A DNA stretch of 32,384 nt from Stramenopiles sp. TOSAG23-2 (GCA_900128395.1 LT649363.1:1-32384); one strand, 5' to 3'; positions 8,971 through 18,028 are shown, counted from the stretch's first letter. Program-made: numbers and translations. The notes: generated from the letters alone by a model not told the origin.

Positions 8971-9525
8971 AAAACATCAATTTTGGTGATTTTTGATAGT
9001 TTTTATAGTTATACTTATGTGTATTCTCCCAGCCTATCTATGAGAATTAATATAGGATTATCATTGTGTTTGTTGGCTTTCTAAGATTTTGTTGTTATAC
9101 TTATGTGTAATGTCCCTAGCCTATATATGAGAAATAACAGGGGAATAACATGGGTAATCATTTTGTATCATTGTGTTTGTTGGCTTTCTAAGATTTTGTT
9201 GTTATACTTATGTGTAATGTCCCCAGTCTATATATGAGAAATAACAGGGGTATAGCATGGGTAATCATCTTGTTGTAACTAGATAATTTCCGCAAACTAT
9301 TATAAAATAAATCATTTAATATATAATATTTAACTAGTTGTATAAAATATATTTTTCTTTCTAATTACGATATTTCAAAACATCAATTTTGGTGATTTTT
9401 GATAGTTTTTATAAGTATATATATAGGTATTCTTAGATTCCTATGTATAATATGTAATATACTTGTGTGTATTCTTTTCACGCCTATATATGAGAATTAA
9501 TAGGGGAATAGCATGGGGAAATCAT
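8971..9525 (+). repeat. Array of a dispersed A/T-rich repeat family
   Basis: Two elements alternate. The first, ACATCAATTTTGGTGATTT followed by TTGATAGTTTTTATA, occurs near 8974-9008 and 9374-9410, with a partial copy at 8006-8030. The second is ATACTTATGTGTA, then CCTATATATGAGAA and a GGGGAATA-x-CATGGGTAATCAT end, present about four times (9010, 9100, 9205 and 9460). Two of these lie in a 107-bp tandem duplication (9061-9167 and 9168-9273). There is no coding potential. The array could be the decayed edge of a mobile or viral element. Confidence 0.75.
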
Positions 9526-9716
9526 TATTTTTATCTAGTTTTATGTAGTCAAACAACTTAATAAGTATTTGAATACAACTAGATTTCATGTAAAAATTAA
9601 TGTTTTTTATAAAAATAACAACTTGTTTTAAACAAGATTGTTGGAAACGTCATTTTTTTTAAATAATTTTTTTATTAAGACCTTAACGGGATTTTTACAG
9701 AAGATTGTTGGGGGGA

Positions 9717-9954
9717 ATATATATATGGCCCATTTTTCTAAGGATTTATCATTTAATTTTTTTCCAGTCAAAATTTCTGTTAAAAATATAAACGCGTGAG
9801 CAGAGAATAGTTTTAAACTCTATAGACACGATTAGATTAAATTAGAAATCCTTAGAAAAATGGGCCATATATATATATCCGGATATCCTAGACACGATTA
9901 GATTAAATTAGAAATCCTTAGAAAAATGGGCCATATATATATATCCGGATATCC
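9717..9954. repeat. Inverted repeat with duplicated 66-bp arm
   Basis: TATGGCCCATTTTTCTAAGG at about 9724-9743 faces its reverse complement CCTTAGAAAAATGGGCCATA twice, in 66-bp tandem units at 9823-9888 and 9889-9954. Each unit ends in a TATATCCGGATATCC palindrome-like stretch. The arms can fold into a long hairpin with either partner. The structure is MITE-like or foldback-like, with no reading frame inside. Confidence 0.8.
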
Positions 9955-10309
9955 TGTGTATATATATACTATAGCATGCTAATGGTATTTTATTTTAAGA
10001 AGACAAAAAAAAAGGCCATAAGTGCGCTAGTATGGCCATAGTATGTATTTTACCGAAGGATTTGGGATATTGGTTTATAGTTGATTAGCTAAGCTACCAC
10101 AGTACCACAGTCCGGATTACAAGTGGTGCAGTGCCAGTTTTGTATGGATTATGATTTTTATTAAATTTTCGTAGCTATAAATACCTGGTATAAATTCTTC
10201 GTAGTTCAAGTAGCGAGAAGATCTTCGATTTTTCTTATTCTTTGCAAAAATGAAAGGTGCAGATTTAACTAAAACTTTTTTAAAAATTTATATTTACATT
10301 CTCTCTGTT
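9955..10309. other. Intergenic stretch with a TATA-like site
   Basis: No gene is convincing here. A TATA-box-like CTATAAATAC occurs near 10175 and the first ATG after it (10250) opens only about 34 codons. This may be the remains of a promoter and first exon, perhaps of the broken gene at 11100, but nothing in the sequence proves this. Confidence 0.35.
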
Positions 10310-10541
10310 TATCCTTGTAGTACAAATTTAGTATACTATAGATATATATTTATATAGGATAATATAAAAAATCGGATATTCTAGATATTTTCATCCAATT
10401 AACATTGGTCATTTTTGGATTTTATGAATTAATTATCTCCTTAGATCTACCTATCAAATATCTATAGTATACTAAATCTGTACTAATTTGACCCCGCCTG
10501 TTTTGAGGAGAGTTTCATCCGTCTTATTTACAAGGATAGCC
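10310..10541. repeat. Nested inverted repeat, MITE-like
   Basis: A 25-base arm at 10321-10345 (core TTTAGTATACTATAGATAT) pairs with 10458-10482 with one mismatch. Further out, TATCCTTGTA at 10310-10319 pairs with TACAAGGATA at 10532-10541. The interior is A/T-rich and non-coding, so the whole can form a stem-loop of about 230 bases. Confidence 0.65.
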
Positions 10542-10646
10542 TGGATAGGTGCATAGGACAAAATATAAAAAATAAAAAAATTTCACAAATGGAAATTTGG
10601 AAAATGGTAGGCTGGTAGGCCCAGTAGGTGCGTAGGCCAGTAGGCC

Positions 10647-11840
10647 CTGCCTTAGGCAGGGTTTTAAAAGATGCCGATGTGATGCCGATGATGATGCCGC
10701 CTTAAAAACATCAATAACATTTCAGGAATTTTTTCATATAAAAATAATTATTAAATATATACATGAAAGCAGTAAATAGTTATAAATTATCGGATATTAT
10801 TATTCCTATCCGACTCTAAATAGTCAGTTCGGTAACTTCAAATTTCTAAAGTTCGACGTTTTTATTATTAGTGTTGGCCACCACGATAAATAAAATAAAA
10901 GTCAGTTATCATCAAAGAAAAGCTTTTAACACGCAAGCTACCAGAACCTGCACAAGAAAGACTGCGTATTGATTGAAACGAGCTATATTGGTTGTGAATA
11001 TATAGCATACAAAGTAATTTGGTCCGACATTCGTTTGCTGTTTCGTATTGTTTGGTCAAGATCTGTTGAGAATCGGAGAAAAAAGTATTCAGATAAGGTC
11101 TAAACTCCTGGTTTAGTTAGCTTACAGTGGTAAAGGTGCCCATATTGTGAAACATAATGATGATTTAGGTGAAACATTGATAAACAATCGTCGGAATAGT
11201 ACAATTGAAATGCCAGAGGTGCGTGAATTATTTTCAGAAATATTAGATACAGCTGGATGAAGTAAATATAAAACCAAATTTGCTAGATATGGTATAAAAT
11301 CAACCAAACATTTAAATGATATCGTAGAAGAAGATTTATAAGAGCTTGGTTTAAGTAGATTTCAACAACGACAATTTAAAAAAGCAGTAACGAAGAAGGC
11401 GAAGAAGAAGGAAAGGGGAAAAACTCAAAACAATGATAATAATAATAATGTTGCTAAAGATAATAGTAATGTTGCTACAGGTAATGATAATGATAACGAA
11501 GGGAGTAAGAAGATTGAAACAATGAGAAATACAAATGAAATAAAAAAAGATAAAGAAGAAAACAAACTCAACAAATAAAAACGAATTTGATGAAAGTTTA
11601 TTCATCATCATTTCATATACCTGTAAATACGATGATGATGATGTAGAAGATGTGTTTGAAGAGAATGAATTAGTATTGCAACGACCAGATTAATAGCAAG
11701 TTTCAGCTATACCATCTGAAAATGACTTTCACCTATGATGGAACATCAATGTATACATTTGCCTGCTATGTCTATGCTAACGCATGCGGCATCATCGGCA
11801 TCACATCGGCTGCACCCCTTTTTTATAGGCTAAGGCAGAG
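10647..11840. mobile_element. Terminal-inverted-repeat element of about 1.2 kb
   Basis: The left end (about 10647-10700) contains CTGCCTTAGG then GATGCCGATGTGATGCCGAT and GATGATGCCGC. The right end (about 11785-11838) has the reverse complement: GCGGCATCATCGGCATCACA, then TCGGC and CTAAGGCAGAG. Arms are roughly 55 bases with small indels. These ends are GC-rich against an AT-rich background. The interior carries a degenerate gene and no visible transposase, so it would be non-autonomous. I did not identify target-site duplications with confidence. Confidence 0.6.
11100..11697 (+). pseudogene. Decayed ankyrin-like/SAM-domain gene fragment
   Basis: One plus-strand frame reads SGKGAHIVKHNDDLGETLIN (ankyrin-like), then EVRELFSEILDTAG. 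It continues SKYKTKFARYGIKSTKHLND, IVEEDL and ELGLSRFQQRQFKKAV, which is a recognisable sterile-alpha-motif pattern, and then a Lys/Asn-rich tail. An in-frame TGA (11258-11260) falls where SAM domains usually have Trp or a nearby residue, and TAA (11339-11341) interrupts 'DL-x-ELGL'. The frame ends at 11576-11578, after which an acidic stretch continues in another frame to about 11694. SAM domains mediate protein-protein interactions. Two stops and a shift indicate a pseudogene, carried inside the inverted-repeat element. Confidence 0.6.
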
Positions 11841-11850
11841 TTTTTGGTGT

Positions 11851-12201
11851 ATTTATAATGATGGTTAAAATCTAAGTTATAATATTTTTACACTTCTCGT
11901 GTTAAAGTAATATGCTCAATACTCAATCGCAAGAATAATATGTTATCCTACTGTAGTAAAGCTCTAATGCACCTCTGCAAACAAGCACAAGTAGGTTTCT
12001 ATCCTTCCGTGCGCAATCGTTGAACGCGCTTAATATATATATATTTATAAATGATGGTTAAAATCTATAAGTTATAAAGTAATTTTACACTTCTCATGTT
12101 AAGTAATATGCTCAATACTCAATCGCAAGAATAATATACTAATACTCTACAAGCACAAGTAGGTTTCTATCCTTCCAACATGTTCGAACGTTGAACGCGT
12201 T
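11851..12201 (+). repeat. Two diverged direct repeats
   Basis: A unit of about 160-180 bases runs 11851-12030 and again 12041-12201. Shared blocks are TAATGATGGTTAAAATCTA-like, TAATATGCTCAATACTCAAT, CGCAAGAATAATAT, CAAGCACAAGTAGGTTTCTA and a TTGAACGCG end. Indels separate the copies. No protein is encoded. Confidence 0.75.
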
Positions 12202-12208
12202 GGACGTC

Positions 12209-12350
12209 GGGTTCACTCGATAGCGGTGAGGCTGTCAAAGTGAAAGATCCTGTTGTGAACAACAACCGGTAACTATCCGGATAAAGATCTTGAAGTGCAC
12301 GGTTGTGGCAAAAAGCCACGGTTTTGATCACTTTAGCTTGTAGATCTCTA
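12209..12350. other. Structured-looking non-coding segment with a distant relative
   Basis: The stretch is more GC-rich than its surroundings and contains short hairpins: CCGG-TAACTAT-CCGG near 12268 and GTGGC-AAAAA-GCCAC near 12302-12317, extendable by G-U pairs. Its first 38 bases match 21011-21048 at 33 positions, including GAGGCTGTC. It could be a non-coding RNA, a repeat fragment or a degraded coding end. No known RNA family was recognised. Confidence 0.3.
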
Positions 12351-12510
12351 CATGTTTCATTGACCCATTGTGCTTTAAGCCAGTCCGATTTTCTTTTCGT
12401 AGCCGAATAAAATATATCTATTTTTATAATCTTCTATTTTAGCTATGTATCAATATGATATTTTGATATATATAAATATATAACATGATATTAATATGTA
12501 TCATATGCAT

Positions 12511-13077
12511 TTAAGCTCCGGGACCAGCTAATCTAGGATCGTTTACTTTCCTTAATGGGGGGCCTATGGCACAATTACTCAAGTAATAATTTAAGCGCCT
12601 TTGGCAAATTGCTTTAATTCCTTTCACTATCCCATTCATGTTGGTACCAACTCTGAATTTTTCTCTGGAAAATGTTTCTAGCTCTACTAACGAAGGCGGC
12701 GAAGCTCTGAAAACACTTGTTGTTCCACGTGTTATTGCTGGCTTTTTTACCAAATGGTGTTCCATATATTTATTTACAACACGAACTATTTTGGCATGTT
12801 GTTGTGACAACGATAATGCCGAAGAAGCCGAAGACGATGATGGTGACAGGATATCGTGTTTATTGTTCTCGTTGTTGTTCTTGTCATGATTATTATTATT
12901 TACATAAATATGATTTTCACTAAATAAAATGTCTTTTAACTCCCCGTTTAGCAATTGATGTTTTAAATATATTTCTAATGATTCCCCTATTTGTTGATTA
13001 TTCGCATACGAACATTGTAAGGACGTTCCTATTATTATTATCGTTGCGAAACAGTTCCAATAAAGTAGTTTCGTCAT
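12511..13077 (-). CDS. Secreted Asn/Ser-rich protein of unknown function
   Basis: The 188-residue product begins with a likely signal peptide: a short basic start, a hydrophobic core (FATIIIIGTSL) and a plausible cut after residue 25 (SYA). A low-complexity Asn/Asp/His stretch follows (about 59-74), then a Ser run (78-90). The C-terminal half (about 95-188) is more ordinary, with IVRVVNKYMEHHLVKKP, a Cys pair (ICQRR and SNCAIG) and a conserved-looking end, KVNDPRLAGPGA. No family is recognised. The gene is intact, stands alone, and is followed on its 5' side by a GT microsatellite. It may be an exported or vacuolar protein. Splicing is not evident, but an additional exon cannot be excluded. 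Confidence 0.55.
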   Translation of the reverse strand: MTKLLYWNCFATIIIIGTSLQCSYANNQQIGESLEIYLKHQLLNGELKDILFSENHIYVNNNNHDKNNNENNKHDILSPSSSSASSALSLSQQHAKIVRVVNKYMEHHLVKKPAITRGTTSVFRASPPSLVELETFSREKFRVGTNMNGIVKGIKAICQRRLNYYLSNCAIGPPLRKVNDPRLAGPGA

Positions 13078-13111
13078 TATATTTACAATACTTTGTCTGT
13101 TTGCGTGTGTA

Positions 13112-13113
<2 letters not shown>

Positions 13114-13147
<34 letters not shown>
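13114..13147. repeat. (GT)n microsatellite; surrounding spacer
   Basis: About 16 uninterrupted GT units lie just upstream of the secreted-protein gene. A second simple repeat, ATT-rich, follows at about 13214-13262. The rest of the spacer to 13470 shows nothing else that I can interpret. Confidence 0.95.
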
Positions 13148-13148
<1 letters not shown>

Positions 13149-13479
13149 CTACATATATGATGTGTGTGTTTAAATACCTATAGTTCTAATAGTAGTAGAT
13201 ATAAAATGTCATATTATTTATATTATTATTATTTTTATTATTATTATTATTATTATATTATTTACATCTATTAGCCTGCTGGGCCTGGGCTTTAGCTTTG
13301 ATCTTTGATCTTCGTGCCTTCTTCTTTTTTAATTTTTAATTTAGATAGTAAAAAATACACTAATTATAGTAAGTTTTATTATACTTAAATATTTAAGAAC
13401 TTATATACTTAATTTATACAAAAGTTTTTAAACGAAAAAATAATAGGATGTGATATTTTAACAATATTTACTATACGAG

Positions 13480-13671
13480 GATGCCAGTAGTGCAGTATGG
13501 GGAAAAGATACTATAGACAAATGTTTTTTCAAAAAAAAATATTATACTATTGATGATGCCTACAGTGCATTTAATGATTTGGCATCTGGTACCAATTTAC
13601 GAGGTGTCTTTATGATGCATGATTTGGTAAATAAAGTTTCAAGCCAAGGTAATAGTGGTGCAAATTTATAA
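13480..13671 (+). pseudogene. Possible alcohol-dehydrogenase C-terminal fragment
   Basis: An open frame ending at TAA 13669-13671 encodes KDTIDKCFFKKKYYTIDDAY followed by SAFNDLASGTNLRGVFMMHD. The pattern 'Y-T-I-D-D-A-x-x-A-F-x-D-L-x-x-G-x-x-x-R-G-V' resembles the last strand and helix of zinc-type medium-chain alcohol dehydrogenases. Upstream the frame is closed by a TAA within about 25 bases and no ATG or clear splice acceptor is present. It is therefore a stranded fragment, or a last exon whose other exons lie elsewhere. The assignment is tentative. Confidence 0.35.
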
Positions 13672-13863
13672 ATTTCGTATATATATTTTTCAATAAATTA
13701 TATTATACACACATGTATCTTGATAAAAAAAAAAAAATGTAGTATTTTTTTTATTTATTTTTATGGCATTTATCATATCATATGCATATATAAAAAAAAA
13801 TATAAATATCATACGACATCATATAAAATTTTGATTACTTTTTTATCTTTATTTTAAATCACA

Positions 13864-14508
13864 TCATGCCCTTTTATATTTATATTTAAGCTTTTCTAAA
13901 AGGTGAATTTTCTTTTTTGTATCATCCAATACATTCAAAACCATTCCACATACTAATACATAACACACTGGAAACAGATGGTAATAAACAAAAATATGTT
14001 TCGTGCCATATGACATTCCAAACAAAAGATCCAATACATTCAAAACCATTCCACATACTAATACATAACACACTGGAAACAGATGGTAATAAACAAAAAT
14101 ATGTTTCGTGCCATATGACATTCCAAACAAAAGAGAAGGTAAAATAATACCGAAAATAAAATAATAATTTGTTTCACCCTCAATACTGCTACTATCAGCT
14201 AACCCAACCATGCAACAACAAAAACATATAAACGTAGAACAAAATGCAAACAAGCAATTAGTTTCACTGACAATCGCTTCAGATGATAGGATATTGATTA
14301 AAATACAAAATCGATCAGTGGCAATAGCACTGAATGCTGCAAAGAACATTAACAACAATGTAACCAATTGATACATTTGAATCCAAAAGCTTCGATTTTT
14401 TTTTTCCTTTATTTTATATCTATCTATTAATGATTCTTGTTCATCTTCGTCTAAATATTCTATCTCTTCAACATGTAAATTTCTAAGTGTCTTCTTTCTT
14501 TTTTTCAT
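13864..14508 (-). CDS. Small multi-pass membrane protein with internal duplication
   Basis: The 214-residue protein has a charged cytosolic-looking N-terminus (about 1-40, KKRKK and acidic EEIEYLDEDEQE). Hydrophobic segments follow near 43-63 (LVTLLLMFFAAFSAIA), 84-104 (FAFCSTFICFCCCMVG) and 115-160, and then a second copy of the last segment at 161-195. The copies, each beginning LLFGMSYGTKHIFVYYHLF, are identical. The C-terminus is basic (KKKIHLLEKLKYKYKRA). The family is not recognised; the ancestral form probably had 179 residues. The added block would change the number of membrane passes, so function may be altered or the duplication may be a polymorphism or assembly artefact. Confidence 0.55.
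   Translation of the reverse strand: MKKRKKTLRNLHVEEIEYLDEDEQESLIDRYKIKEKKNRSFWIQMYQLVTLLLMFFAAFSAIATDRFCILINILSSEAIVSETNCLFAFCSTFICFCCCMVGLADSSSIEGETNYYFIFGIILPSLLFGMSYGTKHIFVYYHLFPVCYVLVCGMVLNVLDLLFGMSYGTKHIFVYYHLFPVCYVLVCGMVLNVLDDTKKKIHLLEKLKYKYKRA
13924..14134. repeat. Perfect 105-bp in-frame tandem duplication
   Basis: Units at 13924-14028 and 14029-14133 appear identical, each equal to 35 codons of the membrane-protein gene. Identity at all positions, including third codon positions, indicates a very recent event or an assembly artefact. Confidence 0.93.
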
Positions 14509-15143
14509 TATTACACATTACGTGTGTGTGTGCGTGAGTGTGCCTCTGATGTTTATGCCACGTGTTTTTAATGATGTACATAACTGGCAAAACATTAACA
14601 AGTATAATTAATATAAATATAGATACATGTATAGTGCTATACAGAGCTTGCCAGAGTAAACTAATAATATTCCTGCCGGATGATCGGATGATGTGTGTGA
14701 TGTACAGTATTGGCCAGTCCAGCAGTATTATCCTATAAGTAGATACAAAAAATATGATGATGTGTGCATGCTGGCCCCTAAGGTGGCTTGCATTTTTTTT
14801 ATTTTATTGGCAACATTACAGGTAACATTGCCAGATTGCCAGATTGCTATTGCACTATATTTGCAACCTTGGCGGCAACAACCAACAACCTGCATTTTTT
14901 ATATATAAATTGTGCTTAATATAAATAATCATGCTGGCATGGTAACTTGTTTTTACAAAAAAAAAAAGGAATGCAAAGCACCATGTAAAGTGATGATGAT
15001 CGCCATTTTTACAATTACCATCATTGATGCATAAAAGTTATTAATATCATAATAACAAAAACAAAGCTAATATCGAATTATTCGGAAATTATATTCGAAT
15101 ATATCTATAGAAAAAAATATATAGAAAAAAATAAAAAAAAAAT
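14509..15143. other. Intergenic region
   Basis: No gene is supported. The stretch has a short GT-rich run near 14523, several 'TTGCCAGATTGCCAGATTGC'-like short repeats around 14828-14848, and a long A-rich leader immediately before the kinase ATG. It must include the divergent promoters of the membrane-protein and kinase genes. Confidence 0.4.
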
Positions 15144-15818
15144 ATGGAAGCAATATACAACTCATTAGCAAATATTGCAATAGCATTATTAAAAGAAAGA
15201 AAAAATAATAATAACGAGAAGAATCAAATATTTATTGGGATTGCAGGTGGTCCAGGTAGTGGTAAAACAACTACTGCTGCTCAAGTATGTAAATTATTAA
15301 ATAGGAAACACATAAAATCCATTGTACTGCCTATGGATGGTTATCATTTTTATAAAAAAGAATTAGATTTAATGGAAAATCCTGAAGAAGCCCATCAATT
15401 TCGTGGAGCACCATTTACATTCAATTCTAAACGTTTTATTAAAGATATGGTAAATGCAAAAAGCACAGGTACTGGCAATTTTCCAGATTTTGATCATGCA
15501 GCTGGTGATCCAAACGAGGGTCAAATTAAATTAGACACATCTGTAGAAGTAGTCTTCGTCGAAGGAAATTATGTCTTGTTAAAGCAAGATCCTTGGTGTG
15601 AACTTTCAAATAATATTTTTGATTTATGTTGGTTCATTAAATGTCCAGAGGAAGAAGCACAAAAACGTGTTGTTTTAAGACATATGAAGGCATGGAATTT
15701 TACCGAAGAACTAGCTTTGGCAAGATGGTTAGATAACGATTTGAAAAATTATCGCTTTATAAATAATAATTCTATCAGCAAAATGGATAAGATAATTGAA
15801 TCTGTTTCTCATGTCTAG
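15144..15818 (+). CDS. P-loop kinase of the uridine/pantothenate kinase-like family (YFH7-like)
   Basis: The 224-residue protein has a Walker A loop, AGGPGSGKTT, at about residues 34-43 and the family motif LPMDGYHFYK with Asp65 as likely catalytic base. It also has RGAPFTFNSKRF, typical of the branch containing yeast YFH7 and bacterial fructose-transport-associated kinases. PDFDHAAGDP and VVFVEGNYVLL (Walker B-like strand) follow, then a C-terminal lid region (AQKRVVLRHMKAW). These enzymes transfer the ATP gamma-phosphate to a small molecule; the substrate is not predictable and several family members have none assigned. There is no targeting peptide, so it is probably cytosolic. The ATG follows an A-rich leader and the frame has no introns. 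Length is normal for the family. Confidence 0.85.
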   Translation: MEAIYNSLANIAIALLKERKNNNNEKNQIFIGIAGGPGSGKTTTAAQVCKLLNRKHIKSIVLPMDGYHFYKKELDLMENPEEAHQFRGAPFTFNSKRFIKDMVNAKSTGTGNFPDFDHAAGDPNEGQIKLDTSVEVVFVEGNYVLLKQDPWCELSNNIFDLCWFIKCPEEEAQKRVVLRHMKAWNFTEELALARWLDNDLKNYRFINNNSISKMDKIIESVSHV

Positions 15819-16043
15819 TAATAACAAGTAAATGGTTGCTGTAATGTTTATTATATACGAAATTCATATATGCATAGCAATATTTAATATATAATGTTTT
15901 ATTACACAGTACAGTCCAAAATGTAAGCTTTGATGAATGGTGATAAGGCATTTGATGATAATTAAAAAATTGCTTCTGCTAAATAAACAATCAATATGTA
16001 CACGTTTGATCTCAAAAAACTTGCAGGATCTTCCTAATATGAT

Positions 16044-16233
16044 AGGTTATGCCTCTGTCAACAATGCTATTTGAAACACGAATGTTTTCGCCGTTCTTGA
16101 AAGTAGCTTTTATCGAAAATACATGAATGCTTTTTTTTTTGAAATATATTTTTATAAAAAATTGTTCGAGCTAGTGGTGGTATAACTAAAAATATTGATT
16201 TTTCAATTTTCAAAATCGCCAGAGGCATAACCT
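16044..16233. mobile_element. Short MITE-like element with 14-bp terminal inverted repeats
   Basis: AGGTTATGCCTCTG at 16044-16057 is matched by its exact reverse complement at 16220-16233, enclosing 190 bases with no gene. TATGCCTCTGT also occurs at about 20932-20942. No target-site duplication is certain. The rest of the spacer 15819-16548 shows nothing else I can support. Confidence 0.6.
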
Positions 16234-16548
16234 GAGATAAGACGATTTAGACACTCGAAGCTCAGCTCGAGAGGACAATATCTTCCATCAAAATTTAGCA
16301 GAAGAAATTTTTTATTTAATATATTTTTTTATATTGAGAGAGGTAAAATCACGAAAGACAATAGAAACATAGCAGGTAAATACTATGGGAAATTAATGGA
16401 TTTTATTGCTATATGGCCATTTTCCAAAATCGTCGTATACGGGATTTATCAGCTGTGGGTCATTTGAAGTCCATATGTATAATGCATATAATATATGATA
16501 TGATACATACATGTCATATCATTCAAGTTATAAAATATTTTTTTATTT

Positions 16549-17256
16549 TTAAAAATATTGGACATCACATTCCATTTTCTGCTTTAAACTTAAGGATAAG
16601 CCTTTGACCACTACATTGCATTTGATTATACCTTTTTTTTCAATAAATAACACTTTAACATCAAGATCCGTATTAATATAATAAGTAATATCTTTACCAG
16701 CTAACCATTCAACAGCCATTGTTACTATTGATGGCACATCAGAAATATTCCATTCTTTCGTATGTGATATTGTTTCAATAACTGAAGTTCCTGCTTTTAA
16801 TTCCATACCTGGTAGATCTACGACATCCAAAATTGTTTGATCTTTCGCATCATCGCTAGAGCCATAACTTAAATATACTTTTGTAGGTTTTGTCGTCATA
16901 TGAAATCCGTTCTCCGTATTATCTATTGCTAAATGGCAATCCCATCCAATTTTCAGTCCATACGGTAGTAACAACGTTTTAACCTCAAAGGCTGTAAATT
17001 CAAAATCATTATATGAAACTTTAGGATCTTTATATGATAATGCTGCTATAACTAAAAATAAAAGTATGGGAATTAAAATAACACAAATCCAACAAGCAAA
17101 ACGAAAAATGGTGCATGGTCCACTACAAAGACTGAAACGTTTACCACGACCAACTCGTTTTGTAACTACAGTCCTTTTCACAATAACACGTTGCTTTTTT
17201 GCATTTCCCTTTTCCATCAATTGAATGGCACGAGTATTCATTGTTGTTTGTTGCAA
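16549..17256 (-). CDS. Single-pass membrane protein, possibly LEA2-like
   Basis: The 235-residue product has a basic N-terminus (KKQRVIVKRTVVTKRVGRGKR), one strong membrane segment at about 55-75 (CWICVILIPILLFLVIAAL) and an exterior or luminal domain of about 155 residues. The soluble part is predicted to be beta-rich, with strands such as FEFTAFEVKTLLLPYG, CHLAIDNTENGFHM and ITYYINTDLDVKVLF. This layout, a type II anchor plus a beta-sandwich made of repeated 'x-V-x-N-x-N' type strands, resembles LEA2/NDR1-HIN1-like and related lipid-binding proteins, but the likeness is structural guesswork. Two ATGs (residues 1 and 6) are possible starts. The gene stands alone between spacers and has no introns visible. 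Confidence 0.6.
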   Translation of the reverse strand: MQQTTMNTRAIQLMEKGNAKKQRVIVKRTVVTKRVGRGKRFSLCSGPCTIFRFACWICVILIPILLFLVIAALSYKDPKVSYNDFEFTAFEVKTLLLPYGLKIGWDCHLAIDNTENGFHMTTKPTKVYLSYGSSDDAKDQTILDVVDLPGMELKAGTSVIETISHTKEWNISDVPSIVTMAVEWLAGKDITYYINTDLDVKVLFIEKKGIIKCNVVVKGLSLSLKQKMECDVQYF

Positions 17257-18028
17257 TAATTAATGTCTATATGCAAATATATTCTCTATTACACTATCTT
17301 TTAATCTTTTATCTTATTTCTGTTTTTCAATATATAGCATTTACTATAAAATCCAATATATCATATCCTATAGATGATTCTTGATGATAATATAAATAAT
17401 AATAATAATAATATAATAAAATGTATAAAAATTGTCAGAGAGAAGAAATTGTTAGTATAATAGAGGAGGATCCAGTCTAAAAAATGCCACTAATTTAAGG
17501 TAAATATAACGGCGGAGTTAAGGTGTGGAAACTTAAAATGTCTAAAAAAAAATTAAAAAAAAAAAAAAATTTCTTAGATTATAAACTAAAAATAATAACG
17601 TTCAATAACAAGATTTAATTAATATGGTTTTACCACCAGGTACCAGGTATTATTATTAATAATATGTTAATAATATGCAGACGTCTGAAAAGTATTATTA
17701 TACCAGGTATTAATATTATTATTTCAATTTTATATTATGTATCCATATATGTGTTCAGGAAAAGTAGATACACCGTTTGTATATATAATAATACAGATCA
17801 TTGCTATTGTTAATACTAAATCACGGCTTTTTCCATTATCATTGTTATTTCACCATCGTCACCGACAAAATAAATATTATTTATATTCATCATAATATAT
17901 TTTATCGTATACTAGCTCTTGCCAGCTTGCATGTTATTATTATATTAATATATTTGTAAATTAACTTACTAAACGAAAGTAAGAAGACATAGTATATATA
18001 TATATATAAATTGAAGCAGAAAATAGAA
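17257..18028. other. Divergent spacer
   Basis: This gap holds ATA microsatellites (about 17396-17415), poly-A near 17547-17570 and two ACCAGGTATTA-type short repeats (17641 and 17702) around AATAATAT palindromes. A TATA-rich run lies at 17993-18008, directly before the Tudor-Tubby start. No gene is seen. Confidence 0.5.

Noticed and set aside
9061-9273. CRISPR array
   Set aside because: Units are long, adjacent and diverged with no regular spacers, in a eukaryotic context.
11258-11341. Possible reassigned stop codons (TGA or TAA read as amino acids)
   Set aside because: TAA, TAG and TGA each end other apparently intact genes here, and the neighbouring frame also shifts, so decay is the simpler reading.
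12209-12350. tRNA or spliceosomal RNA
   Set aside because: GGGTTCACTCG resembles a T-arm, but no acceptor, D or anticodon stem can be drawn, and no U1, U2, U4, U5 or U6 core motif is present.
12638-12923. Plus-strand frames opposite the secreted-protein gene
   Set aside because: They lack family features, while the minus-strand frame has a signal peptide and coherent C-terminal domain.
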